DNA of 64,000 nucleotides, taken from assembly GCF_000332335.1 (NCBI RefSeq), contig NZ_KB235948.1:1631282-1695281 (forward strand), in the 5' to 3' direction. Under the pieces are notes generated by a model. That model worked only from the letters and a program-made list of their open reading frames with translations. It searched no databases and was not told the origin of the DNA. This stretch comes from Kamptonema formosum PCC 10802. GTDB taxonomy: Bacteria > Cyanobacteriota > Cyanobacteriia > Cyanobacteriales > Oscillatoriaceae. The position numbers and the translations under genes were made by a program. Each line of letters begins with the position of its first letter. Position 1 is the stretch's first letter. Positions 25,630 through 34,100 of the stretch are shown here, piece by piece.

Positions 25630-25980
25630 TCAACTGGTTTTGTCGAAGAGGGAGTTAAAGGTTGACTGCAAGGCTTGAATGTCTGCAACTCTTGCCACTA
25701 AAACATTTTCCCGACCGGCATCTTTCAGGCGCTGCTGCCAATACTGGATGCTGTCGGAGTTCTTCATCCAGTAGTCTATTACGGTGTCAACGACCCGATC
25801 CACTTCCCAACCTTGCGCGGGAGCAACGGTTTCGACGGATTGAATAAAGGTGTCGAGCGCACACTTGTGAGTTCCCACATATTCCAGGCGCGGGCGCGGT
25901 TTTTTCTGTAAAATCTCTTGCTGTTGGTTAAAGAAATACAGGATGGGGGATATCCCTAGGATGTCAAAGGTGTAATTCAT
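25630..25980 (-). CDS. Conserved-looking hypothetical protein
   Basis: A 116-residue soluble protein with an excellent AGGAGGT ribosome-binding site five bases before the ATG. Notable segments are MNYTFDILGISPILYFFNQQ, VGTHKCALDTFIQSVETVAP and VIDYWMKNSDSIQYWQQRL. No domain was recognised and there are no membrane segments. The strong translation signal and natural composition make it a genuine gene. Its neighbours give no functional hint. Confidence 0.72.
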   Translation of the reverse strand: MNYTFDILGISPILYFFNQQQEILQKKPRPRLEYVGTHKCALDTFIQSVETVAPAQGWEVDRVVDTVIDYWMKNSDSIQYWQQRLKDAGRENVLVARVADIQALQSTFNSLFDKTS

Positions 25981-26536
25981 GGCGACCTCCTAAATGGGCT
26001 GTCTATTAATAGATGTCATAGCAGTTTGGAAAAAACCCAACAGTTATATCGGTTACAGTTAACAGCAAACTTATTAAGTTCTGTAAAGGACTTGGCGGCC
26101 TGTTCCTGACGCCGGCCTGCCGGAAGCGGGCTGAGGGGGTGAGGGTGAGCGCAGAATCAGGGGTCAGGGGGAGGTAAATCCCTGATTCCGGGCCACTGCC
26201 GGCTTGAGATATCTCAACATTTCGTATAAAAAGTTATTGAAACTTTATAGAAATTAATGTATAGTGGCAGTCGCCGGCGTGCCTGGGTGGTGCCGGTGGG
26301 AAGGCACCTCTATGCGCAGGAGGCTAAGAGTCCGCTGTTTGTCCTCCCCCTAGCGGTGCCGGCGGGGGCTGGCTGCTTGCGAGCGATTCTCGGGGTGCTG
26401 GGTGCTCTGGCGGGGGTGGGGATGCTGTTCAGCTGGCGGTAGGGGGGAAGTCTTCCCGAACAGGCGGGAGGCCGGTCCTGCATTCTTCTTATCCCCCCTC
26501 TCCGCAAGCGGAGAGGGGGTTAGGGGGTGAGGTTCT
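25981..26536. other. Intergenic region with a possible small membrane-peptide frame
   Basis: A 61-codon plus-strand frame at 26257-26442 ends in AILGVLGALAGVGMLFSWR and could encode a small membrane protein, but it has no ribosome-binding site and an unusual composition, so it is not called. The rest shows nothing except the repeat at 26490-26532. Confidence 0.4.
26490..26532. repeat. CCCCTCTCCGC palindromic repeat
   Basis: CCCCTCTCCGCAAGCGGAGAGGGG is a perfect palindrome (CTCTCCGC / GCGGAGAG), followed by TTAGGGGGTGAGG. It is the intergenic counterpart of the block coding for the vWA linker at 13018-13142. Confidence 0.7.
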
Positions 26537-27394
26537 TTACGGACAGCTCACAGGAGCCGGTCGGGTGCCGGTGTTAATGCGATTCAACCCGCTGAGGTTC
26601 ATCAAGGCGCTGGCATACTCAATCTTGTTGCCCACTTTTTTGCCCCGGCGAACCTTGAGAATGCTCCCACCCAGCAAATCCCACCCTACAAATTCTTCCC
26701 CCGCGCTTCTGATGGTATCCTTGGGATTGAAAGGCGGTTCCGAAACTTCCACAGCTCGACCGGCTACCGTATTGCCACTGATATCCCCACTCATGCAAAT
26801 CGTGTTCCCCGAGTCAATTTGCCCGAGGGTGCCGGTGAGTTTATTCCCTTTCTTGCGGAACCGGAATTCATAGCCTCCCGCCTTCAGTAACTCGTCATCG
26901 CTCACATTAAAAGAAGAAAATTTAGCGCTGACGTAGCGGTAATTCCCGTCTGGCAAACTCGCAACAGTCGAGGTCCTCACCGGCGGCTGACTTGTGCTAT
27001 TCCCCTCCCGCTGGGACAGATACTTCTCTAAATCTGCAGTGCGCTCCCGAGTCAGCTTTTCCAGGCACCCATTGAGAAAAATCGGATATTCCCGCCCATC
27101 TGGCGAGACAGGGATTTCAAACCGGCAGCTGTCATCGCGAAACTTAATCCACATCTCCTCCGCCTCAATCAGCAGCTTCTTCGGCTCGCCGGTTTCCCCT
27201 GACAGGACTTTTTGATAAACCTCATTCAGCCGTTTGTCTGCAGCTTTATAGGACTGATCCGCACAAAACTTCATGTCATTGGTTGTCGTTGCATTCTTGC
27301 AATCAATCTGTTGGGCCAGCCCGTTCCCCGGTGCCAGGACTGTCAAAAAAGCGAACCAGACCGTGAGGGCGGAAATCGTGCGTTTTCTTAGCAT
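26537..27394 (-). CDS. Secreted LprI-like (DUF1311) protein with a C-terminal beta domain
   Basis: A 285-residue protein with a signal peptide (ALTVWFAFLTVLAPGNGLAQ). Residues ~30-130 form an LprI/DUF1311 domain with conserved cysteines and motifs: DCKNATTTNDMKFCADQSYK, ADKRLNEVYQKVL and MWIKFRDDSCRFE. The C-terminal half (LPDGNYRYVSAKFSSFNVSD, GNKLTGTLGQIDSG) is a beta-rich domain not seen in the neighbour. LprI of Mycobacterium binds lysozyme; many bacterial homologs have no known role. A shorter paralog lies ~210 bp upstream on the same strand. Confidence 0.82.
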   Translation of the reverse strand: MLRKRTISALTVWFAFLTVLAPGNGLAQQIDCKNATTTNDMKFCADQSYKAADKRLNEVYQKVLSGETGEPKKLLIEAEEMWIKFRDDSCRFEIPVSPDGREYPIFLNGCLEKLTRERTADLEKYLSQREGNSTSQPPVRTSTVASLPDGNYRYVSAKFSSFNVSDDELLKAGGYEFRFRKKGNKLTGTLGQIDSGNTICMSGDISGNTVAGRAVEVSEPPFNPKDTIRSAGEEFVGWDLLGGSILKVRRGKKVGNKIEYASALMNLSGLNRINTGTRPAPVSCP

Positions 27395-27606
27395 AGTTTA
27401 CCTTTTGCTTTCAAAGGGCTTTCAAAATGACAGGACAACAGCTTTGCCCAAGTTTTATATCCAAAAAATCCGTCTGCGGGAAGGTACGCTTTCGGCTGAA
27501 ATTCCCTCACAGGCGCTCCGGCTGTCGGGCAAAATACGCCCACATTTTTGACAGTATTTAGCGAGGGCTTTTGCTCGCCCAACAACCTTTGCAACTGTTT
27601 GACCTC

Positions 27607-28080
27607 TTACTTTATCGAGCCGGTTCTTACAGCCGGCGGTGCGGTGGACCCGGAGCGAAAAGAGAGATATTTCTCCAAATCAGCCGTGCGCTGTTTGGTC
27701 AGCCGCTCTTTGCATTCGCTGAGAAAAGCGCTATAACCCGTTCCATTTCGCGCCGGGTAGGTTTCAAAGGCGCAACTGGCGTCCCGAAACTTAATCCATG
27801 TCTGCTGGATATCAACCAGCTTGTTTTTCTGGTCAGCGCTCAACCCAGAAACAACTTTTTTATAGACGTCATTCAGCTGTTTGTCAGCGGCTTCATAGGA
27901 CTTTTGAGCGCAATAGTTGATTTCCGGCGTTCCGCGAGGATTGCTGCAATTTACGTTAGCCTGTGCAATCTCGTCCCCTTCGCTGGACTTTGACTTAGCT
28001 GGGAATAAGGCCAGTGCCATCGCTACCAGGATAAACGTCAGGCGTCCCCGCCTGACCGGCATTGTTAGTTTTCTCAGCAT
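27607..28080 (-). CDS. Secreted LprI-like (DUF1311) protein, short paralog
   Basis: The start at MLRKLTMPVRRG, behind AGGGAAACC, gives 157 residues. It has a basic N-terminus, a hydrophobic signal (LTFILVAMALALFPA), then the DUF1311 pattern NCSNPRGTPEINYCAQKSYE, ADKQLNDVYKKVV and TWIKFRDASCAFE, ending ERLTKQRTADLEKYLSF. The same ending occurs before the C-terminal domain of the longer paralog (LTRERTADLEKYLSQ), so the two arose by duplication, with gain or loss of the beta domain. The likely location is the periplasm. The function is unknown. Confidence 0.82.
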   Translation of the reverse strand: MLRKLTMPVRRGRLTFILVAMALALFPAKSKSSEGDEIAQANVNCSNPRGTPEINYCAQKSYEAADKQLNDVYKKVVSGLSADQKNKLVDIQQTWIKFRDASCAFETYPARNGTGYSAFLSECKERLTKQRTADLEKYLSFRSGSTAPPAVRTGSIK

Positions 28081-28371
28081 GGTTTCCCTGTGGGTTTGAA
28101 ATTTTAGGACACTCCCAAGCATAAAGCATGGGGCGTGGGGCGTGGGGCGTGGAGCAAAACAATCAATCCAAAATCCGGGCATCCAAAATCCGGCGTCCCT
28201 TCCTCTCCCCACCTTCGAGCAATCCCTGATTTCCCCTAATTTTGCCTTATCTGCTGCCGGATGTCATTAGCTCTTAACATCTTGTAACGCTTCATCCAGC
28301 TGCCGGCTCTCGGAACGGTCCGTTCCGGAACCGGCAAGCCGCAGCCGGCAGAAATTATTTTGCCTAACCCC

Positions 28372-28400
28372 TTGACATTTCCCAGAAGCTTTGATAAGAT
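28372..28400 (+). promoter_or_regulatory. Sigma-70-type promoter with a short structured downstream region
   Basis: TTGACA (28372-28377) and TAAGAT (28395-28400) are separated by exactly 17 bp. Transcription from about 28407 would reach the hairpin at 28440-28471 within ~70 nt. No clear gene follows, so this may drive a small RNA or short peptide. Confidence 0.5.
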
Positions 28401-28439
28401 AAAATCGATGAGGAAGAACTACTCAAGCCCCAACCTCAA

Positions 28440-28471
28440 GAAACCAGGTTTTGCAGGAGTGACCTGGTTTC
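28440..28471 (+). terminator. Hairpin downstream of the 28372 promoter
   Basis: GAAACCAGGT and ACCTGGTTTC form a 10-bp stem around a 12-nt loop. A C/T-rich tract follows. This would cap a transcript of about 65 nt. Confidence 0.4.
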
Positions 28472-28482
28472 TCCCCGGCGTA

Positions 28483-28587
28483 TATAGCGAGTCTAAATCA
28501 TTCGTGCAAATTTCAGAACCCCGGTTTCTTTTAGAAACCGGGGTTCTGGGACCCCAGCAGGTGCGCCAATCATTTAGAACGGCTATA
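28483..28587. mobile_element. Family-1 MITE-like element, variant termini
   Basis: Ends TATAGCGAGTCTAAATCATT and AATCATTTAGAACGGCTATA pair with few mismatches. The core is AGAACCCCGGTTTCT and AGAAACCGGGGTTCT. The extended TCTAAAT termini mark a subfamily shared with 29310-29414. Confidence 0.7.
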
Positions 28588-28612
28588 GCCCCCGACTTGT
28601 AGAGACAGGGGT

Positions 28613-29275
28613 TTATCGTTTGAGCGCCAGAGTCAGCCCATCCGCAATGGGAACCAAGCTCAGGGTAACTCGTTCATCGCGGTGCAACTTTTCATTAAAG
28701 GCTCGGATGGCTTGAGTGTTGCTATCCTGAACTTGGGGGTCAGCAACTTGTCCGCCCCAGAGAACATTATCAATAGCAATCAAGCCGCCGGTGCGGACCA
28801 GCTGCAGCGATAGCTCAAAGTAGCCGTCATAATTGTCTTTATCGGCGTCGATGAAAGCGAAATCAAATGTTCCCGCCTCACCGGCAGCGAGAAGCTGGTC
28901 GAGGGTTTGCAGCGCCGGCGCGATTCGCAAATCAATTTTGCCAGCCACACCGGCAGCTTCCCAGTACCGGCGAGCTGTGGCGGTATACTCCTCACTGACA
29001 TCGCAAGCGACAATCTTTCCCTCAGGGGGAAGAGCGAGGGCGACGCACAGAGAACTGTAGCCGGTGAAAACTCCGATTTCCAGGGTTTTTTTGGCCCACA
29101 GCAGCTGCGCGAGGAGCGCCATAAACTGCCCCTGTTCCGGTGCTATTTGCATGCGCGCCCGAGGGTGGCGGGCGGTTTCTTCTCGCAGCTGGCGGAGAAT
29201 TTCTGGCTCCCGCAAAGAAACCGATAGCAGGTAATCGCAGAGCCGGCTGTCGAGGCCAAGAGTCTTGTTTGACAT
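28613..29275 (-). CDS. SAM-dependent O-methyltransferase (caffeoyl-CoA type)
   Basis: A 220-residue protein of the class I, cation-dependent O-methyltransferase family. SAM-binding TLEIGVFTGYSSLCVALALP, acidic VACDVSEEYTATAR, metal-ligand region FAFIDADKDNYDGYFELSL and IAIDNVLWGGQVADP are intact, and the C-terminus ends in LVPIADGLTLALKR. The expected substrates are catechol-like small molecules; the natural one is unknown. It stands alone between two MITE-like elements. Confidence 0.92.
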   Translation of the reverse strand: MSNKTLGLDSRLCDYLLSVSLREPEILRQLREETARHPRARMQIAPEQGQFMALLAQLLWAKKTLEIGVFTGYSSLCVALALPPEGKIVACDVSEEYTATARRYWEAAGVAGKIDLRIAPALQTLDQLLAAGEAGTFDFAFIDADKDNYDGYFELSLQLVRTGGLIAIDNVLWGGQVADPQVQDSNTQAIRAFNEKLHRDERVTLSLVPIADGLTLALKR

Positions 29276-29309
29276 GGTGGGTTGGAAAATCCGAGTATAT
29301 AAAAGTCTA

Positions 29310-29414
29310 TATAGCAGTTCTAAATAATGTGCGCAACCGCTCTTGGCCCAGAACTCCGGTTTCTTTAAGAAACCGGGGTTTTGAAATTTACATGAAGGTT
29401 CTTGACGCGCTATA
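29310..29414. mobile_element. Family-1 MITE-like element, variant termini
   Basis: Starts TATAGCAGTTCTAAAT and ends GACGCGCTATA, with core CTCCGGTTTCTTTAAGAAAC. The left TCTAAAT extension matches the 28483 copy; the right arm has diverged. Confidence 0.6.
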
Positions 29415-29492
29415 GCAGCGCCGGCAGCATTTCAATCCCCGAATAAACGGTGCAAAATATGATCTAGAGGGAACACAGGAGAAAGAAAGCCG

Positions 29493-29915
29493 ATGGTGAG
29501 ACTGATCTTGATAGCGATTTTAGCAGGATTGCTGGCCGCCTGCAGCGCTGTTGGCCCTGGACCGAGCATGCAGGTGGTGCAGCAGGCAATTGCGATGCAG
29601 CTCAGCCAAACTCAAGGGCAACTGGCGCAGCAGCTGGGGCGAAACCAGCCGCCGGAATTGCAAATCAATCGGGTGGCGATTGCCAAGATGGAACCCTTAC
29701 AAATTCAACAGTTACCGGCATTCCGCGTCAGGGGGACCTATGAGATGACTGTCAAGCTACCCGCCCAGAAAGTGACGCAGCGGGAAACACCTTTTGAAGT
29801 CTACTTGCAGCGGCAAAAACAAGCTCAAACCTGGCGTATGGCTCGCCGGGTTGCCGGCAGCGACAGCGAGCCGGTTTGGGCGACCTATTTGATTAAGCCA
29901 ACCGGCTATCAGTAA
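29493..29915 (+). CDS. Putative lipoprotein
   Basis: A 140-residue protein with a clear lipoprotein signal, LILIAILAGLLAACSAVG, in which LAAC is a good lipobox. The mature part has a Gln-rich helix (MQLSQTQGQLAQQLGRN) followed by a beta segment (FRVRGTYEMTVKLPAQKVT). GGAGAAAG precedes the ATG. No domain was recognised. It is probably anchored in the envelope; the function is unknown. Confidence 0.75.
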   Translation: MVRLILIAILAGLLAACSAVGPGPSMQVVQQAIAMQLSQTQGQLAQQLGRNQPPELQINRVAIAKMEPLQIQQLPAFRVRGTYEMTVKLPAQKVTQRETPFEVYLQRQKQAQTWRMARRVAGSDSEPVWATYLIKPTGYQ

Positions 29916-30025
29916 ACAGACAGACTCCAGGGGCGGGGGTAGCCTGAGATGCTCAAAGAATTGACAGACCCGCCCCACCTCGGCTAAACTAACAATATAG
30001 ATTCAACACAATTAAGGAGTGGGCT

Positions 30026-30346
30026 ATGGCTCTTAATTTGAATTTGCTCCGGGCAAAGCGAGAAGAAATCCTGAAACTGGCTGCCCAGAACGGCGCGTAC
30101 AACGTGCGGATATATGGGCCGGTGGCGCGGGGTGAGGTTCCCCCAAACGGCGATGTGGATTTTCTTGTTGAATTAGAACCTGACCGGAATCTCCTCGATC
30201 TCGGCGGCTTTCTAATGGACTTACAAGAGCTGCTCGGTTCCGAGGTTCATGTGACAGAGGAGGAGGGCTTGCGGCAAAGCATCCGCTATGGAAAAGAACA
30301 AGGAGAAAGAATAAATCGCGTATTAAAAGAGGCGGTAGTGGTGTGA
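30026..30346 (+). CDS. mntA: MNT-type nucleotidyltransferase antitoxin
   Basis: A 106-residue minimal nucleotidyltransferase. The catalytic stretch YGPVARGE to NGDVDFLVEL keeps the two aspartates of the GSx10DxD signature but has proline instead of the usual serine. In characterised HEPN/MNT systems MntA adds AMP to a tyrosine of HepT and neutralises it. The gene starts after TAAGGAG and ends with a GTGA overlap into the HEPN gene, so the two are translated together. Confidence 0.85.
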   Translation: MALNLNLLRAKREEILKLAAQNGAYNVRIYGPVARGEVPPNGDVDFLVELEPDRNLLDLGGFLMDLQELLGSEVHVTEEEGLRQSIRYGKEQGERINRVLKEAVVV

Positions 30347-30654
30347 GAGACGATAGGGAATGGCTGCAGGATATACTCAGGGCGACCGAACGAATCGAAC
30401 AGTATTCTAGCCAAGGGCGAGAAGCCTTCGACCGGCAGGAACTGATTCAAGTCTGGATGATTTACCACTTGCAAATTATTGGCGAGGCTTCTCGGGCTTT
30501 GTCGCCTGAAATTAGGCAGCAATATCCCGAAGTCCCTTGGTCAAAAATTATTGGCTTGCGGAACATCCTGATTCACGAGCATTTCCGCATTAAATTGCAA
30601 GTTGTCTGGTCTATTGTAGAAGGCCAGTTGCCAGACCTGAAGCTTGCAAGTTGA
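30343..30654 (+). CDS. hepT: HEPN-domain ribonuclease toxin (HepT, DUF86)
   Basis: A GTG-initiated 103-residue helical protein overlapping the MNT gene by four bases. The HEPN catalytic motif Rx4H is intact in GLRNILIHEHFRIKL, and AYxxN/QYSSQ-type helices precede it (ERIEQYSSQGREAF). By family it cleaves RNA, for example tRNA 3' ends, unless modified by MntA. The tyrosine just before the core motif, if present as a target, cannot be confirmed by eye. Confidence 0.87.
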   Translation: MRDDREWLQDILRATERIEQYSSQGREAFDRQELIQVWMIYHLQIIGEASRALSPEIRQQYPEVPWSKIIGLRNILIHEHFRIKLQVVWSIVEGQLPDLKLAS

Positions 30655-30714
30655 AGCAATTTTACAGCAGCTTGGTGAAACGGAATGATGGGGCAACCGC
30701 GCCGGCATGCCAGC

Positions 30715-30877
30715 TATAGCAGTATGCACTTAGGTTAGAACATTAGACCTTCAGGGGGGGCGGGACGCCTGCCCTACGTCTATATAGCAGTAAGCATTTA
30801 GGAAACCTACATTCCGGCCTTCCTTGCTCCCCCGCTCCCGAAGCTTCTATTGTTCTAACCAATATGACTGCTGCTAC
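30715..30877. mobile_element. Family-2 MITE-like element (TATAGCAG termini), compound copy
   Basis: A partial copy starting TATAGCAGTATGCACTTAGG (30715) is followed by a fuller one from 30783 (TATAGCAGTAAGCATTTAGG) ending near 30877 in CAATATGACTGCTGCTA. It lies in the 509-bp gap before the STAND gene, which otherwise shows nothing. Confidence 0.6.
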
Positions 30878-31163
30878 AGATGGGGAGAGGGCCTGCCGGC
30901 GCAGCCCATGTTACATCTCGTAAAAAACTCTTGACAGCAGTCGAAAGAAGTGATATTGAACCGGCAGCCGAACAATCAGTCTTTTTTGATTGGAGCTTAA
31001 CGCCAGACTGCTCAAAGCCCTAAGTTGATAGACAGCCAGCTTTTCCCCGGCAAAAAAGCGATCTGCCGGATTGAATATCCGAGAAAATTTTTAGTGACAA
31101 AATTCCCGATCTTTAACCGGCGAGTCAGTATGCAGATGGGCAAAAGGGAGAGCAGAAGTTACT

Positions 31164-34100
31164 ATGAGCGACCCGCAACGTCCAGATGAAAGTACCGCCT
31201 ATAACCAGAATTCCTTCCAGACGCTATTACGGGCAATTGAGCTGTCTCAAGGGCAATTTTCCCTTATTTTAGTGCGCTGCAACTACGCTGACTTGCGAAA
31301 GCAGATGCTGCGGCAACTGCTGGCTCAATGCCCGATTGAGCTGCGACAGATAGTTCTCGATGAGTCTGCCAGCACCCTGTATAAAACCATACAGACAGAA
31401 CTTGGTGAGGAGCAGCCACCGGCGCTGATGGTATTTGGTTTGGAGTCAGTCCGTTCCATTTCCACAATGCTGGTTTCGACGAACCAAGTGCGAGAAGAGT
31501 TTCGCAAAAATTTTCCCTTTCCGCTGCTTTTGTGGGTGAATGATGAAATTTTGCAGAAGCTGATTCGGCTAGCGCCCGATTTCGAGAGTTGGGCCACAAC
31601 CGTTGAATTTGGGCTGCCGGCACAGCAACTGGCTGAATTGTTGCGGCGAGAGACGGACAGAGCCTTCGCCAAAGCGCTCGATGCCGGCGCGGGGCGCTTC
31701 CCCCACAGTTGCGACCTCGATCCGGCGATTGACTCCCCCGATCGCGGGGAACTGCAGTCAGCTCTCAACGATCTGGTTTGTCGCGGACAAGCCCCAGAGC
31801 CAGATATCGAAGCCAGCGCGCAATTTATTTTCGGTCGGGATGCGCACCTGAGCGGTCGGATGGAGCAAGCTCGACTGCATTATGAGCGCAGTCTGGCGTT
31901 CTGGCAGCAAACCGATCGTTTAGAGCGACAGGCGTGTTTGCTGTTCCATCTGGGAGCGTGGTGGCACTCCCGGGCGGAGGTGCGTCGGGCTGAATACCTG
32001 CCGGCGTACCGTCTCGCCAGGGATTATTTTAGCCAGTGCGTTGCGGCACTGCAACAGGCCGGCAGCCCCTGCGCCGTGGCGAAGTTTATCAACGCTTTGG
32101 GAGCAACGCTGCAAAGACTGCAGCAGTGGGAGGATCTGGAAAGCGTTGCTGAAATCGCCGTCGGGCTGCACCAAACCTGCGGCGATCCCATGCGGAGCGC
32201 CGGCGCATACGGTCTTGTGGCTGAGGTGGCGCTGGCAAAATCAGCCCCGATACAAGCCAAGGAATACGCCGAGATGGCGCTGGCAATCCATACCTCCAAC
32301 TGCTCTCTTGCCGGTGAGTGTGCCGGTAATTATAACACAAATTTGGGCTGGGCGCAGCGACACTGCCATTCTTGGTATTTGTTATTGCTCGCCGAGGCGC
32401 AAAGGCATCTCGGTGAGGTTCAGCCGGCACTGGAAAACTTAGAAACCGCCCGAGCGAACACCAGTCCCCAGTGCGATCCCCAGCAATACATCCGCATATT
32501 GGAATCGCTGCGCCAGCTGTACTGTCAGCGGGGGGAATATCTCAACGCTTTTCTTTTGAAGCAAGAGCGGCTAAAGATTGAGCACGAGTGCGGGTTCCGC
32601 GCTTTTATTGGTGCGGGGCGGCTCGGGCCCAGGGCCCGACCGGCGCTCAACATAGCGCCGCCACTGATAAACGACCCGCCCTCCGTCGCGCCAGAGATTG
32701 CAGCGTCTGACCGGCACAGAGAGGTCCAGCGCTTGATAGAAGAGCGAATTAGCCGGACTGACCGCAAACTGACGGTGATTTACGGTCCTGCAGGAGTTGG
32801 CAAGAGTTCCATTTTGCGCGCCGGGTTAGTGCCGGCACTCAAACAGGCCCCTGTCCGCCAGCGCCACGCCCTGCCGGTGGTGCAGCAAACTTACACCCAC
32901 TGGGTGAGGGAACTGGGGAACGCTCTCCAACAGGCGCTTGCGGAAGTTCCCGGCGTCAAGAAGGGAGATTGCCCCTCTGCCCCCGAGCCAGACCATTCAG
33001 CAGGAGCCATTCTCGACCGCTTGCGCAAAAATGCCGATTGCCATTTGTTAACCGTCCTGATATTCGACCAGTTTGAACAGTTCTTCTTCGCTTGCAAAGC
33101 GCCGGCCAAAAGGCTAGAATTCTATGAATTCTTGCGAGAGTGCCTGAATATCCCTTTCCTGAAAGTCATCCTTTGCCTGCGAGAAGATTATCTCTCGTAT
33201 TTGCTGGATTTCAATCGCCCGCCCGACAGGGAAGCCACCGAGAGCAATATCCTGTATCGAGAAACACTGTATTACTTGGGCAATTTAAACGTCGATGATG
33301 CCAAATCAGCTCTCCGCTTAACAGGAAACACCAATTATTATTTAGAGCCGGCACTGATTGATAGAATAGTGGGGGATCTGGCTGGAGATACGGGAGAGGT
33401 GCGCCCGCTCGACCTGCAGCTAGTGGGGCTGCAGCTGGAAACAGAGAAGATATCAGCGCTGGCGCAGTATCAAAACCGGGGGGGCAAGGAAAAACTGGCC
33501 GAGAGATTGTTGCAAGAAGCCGTCAGAGACTGTGGGCCTGAGAGCGAGTGGGTTGCCCGAGAGGTTTTGTACTTGCTAGCCAGTGAGAACCGCACTCGCC
33601 CTTTAAAGACTCGCGCTGAGCTAGCAGCCGGTTTACAGGCGCTGGGCGTAAAAGCCTCAGCGGCTCAACTGGATTTGGCGCTGACGGTTTTAACCGGCAC
33701 GGGGCTGGTGTTTGTGGTGCCAAACATCCCCGACCGATACCAGCTGGCTCACGAGTATTTGCTGCCTTTGATACGCCAGCAGCAACAGCCTGTCGCAGTC
33801 GCGAAACAGAAAAGGCACAAAAAGCTCGCCTTTCGCCCCCAGTCCGAGATCAATCGGGCGCTGGGTCGAGCGCGCCGGAGAGCGGGACTGTCTTTGATGG
33901 CAATACTAGCAGCGCTAGCGGCGGTATTTGGCTGGCAAGCCAAACTGCAAACTCAGCGAGCGGAACTCCAAGATATTCAACAGCTCAATCAGACTTCAAA
34001 AGCGCTGTTTCTTTCGGGGAAACAGCTGGAGGGATTAATCGCCAGCGTCAGGGCAGGCTTGCAAATACTGGAGACAGAAGCGCCGCCGGATATCAAGACG

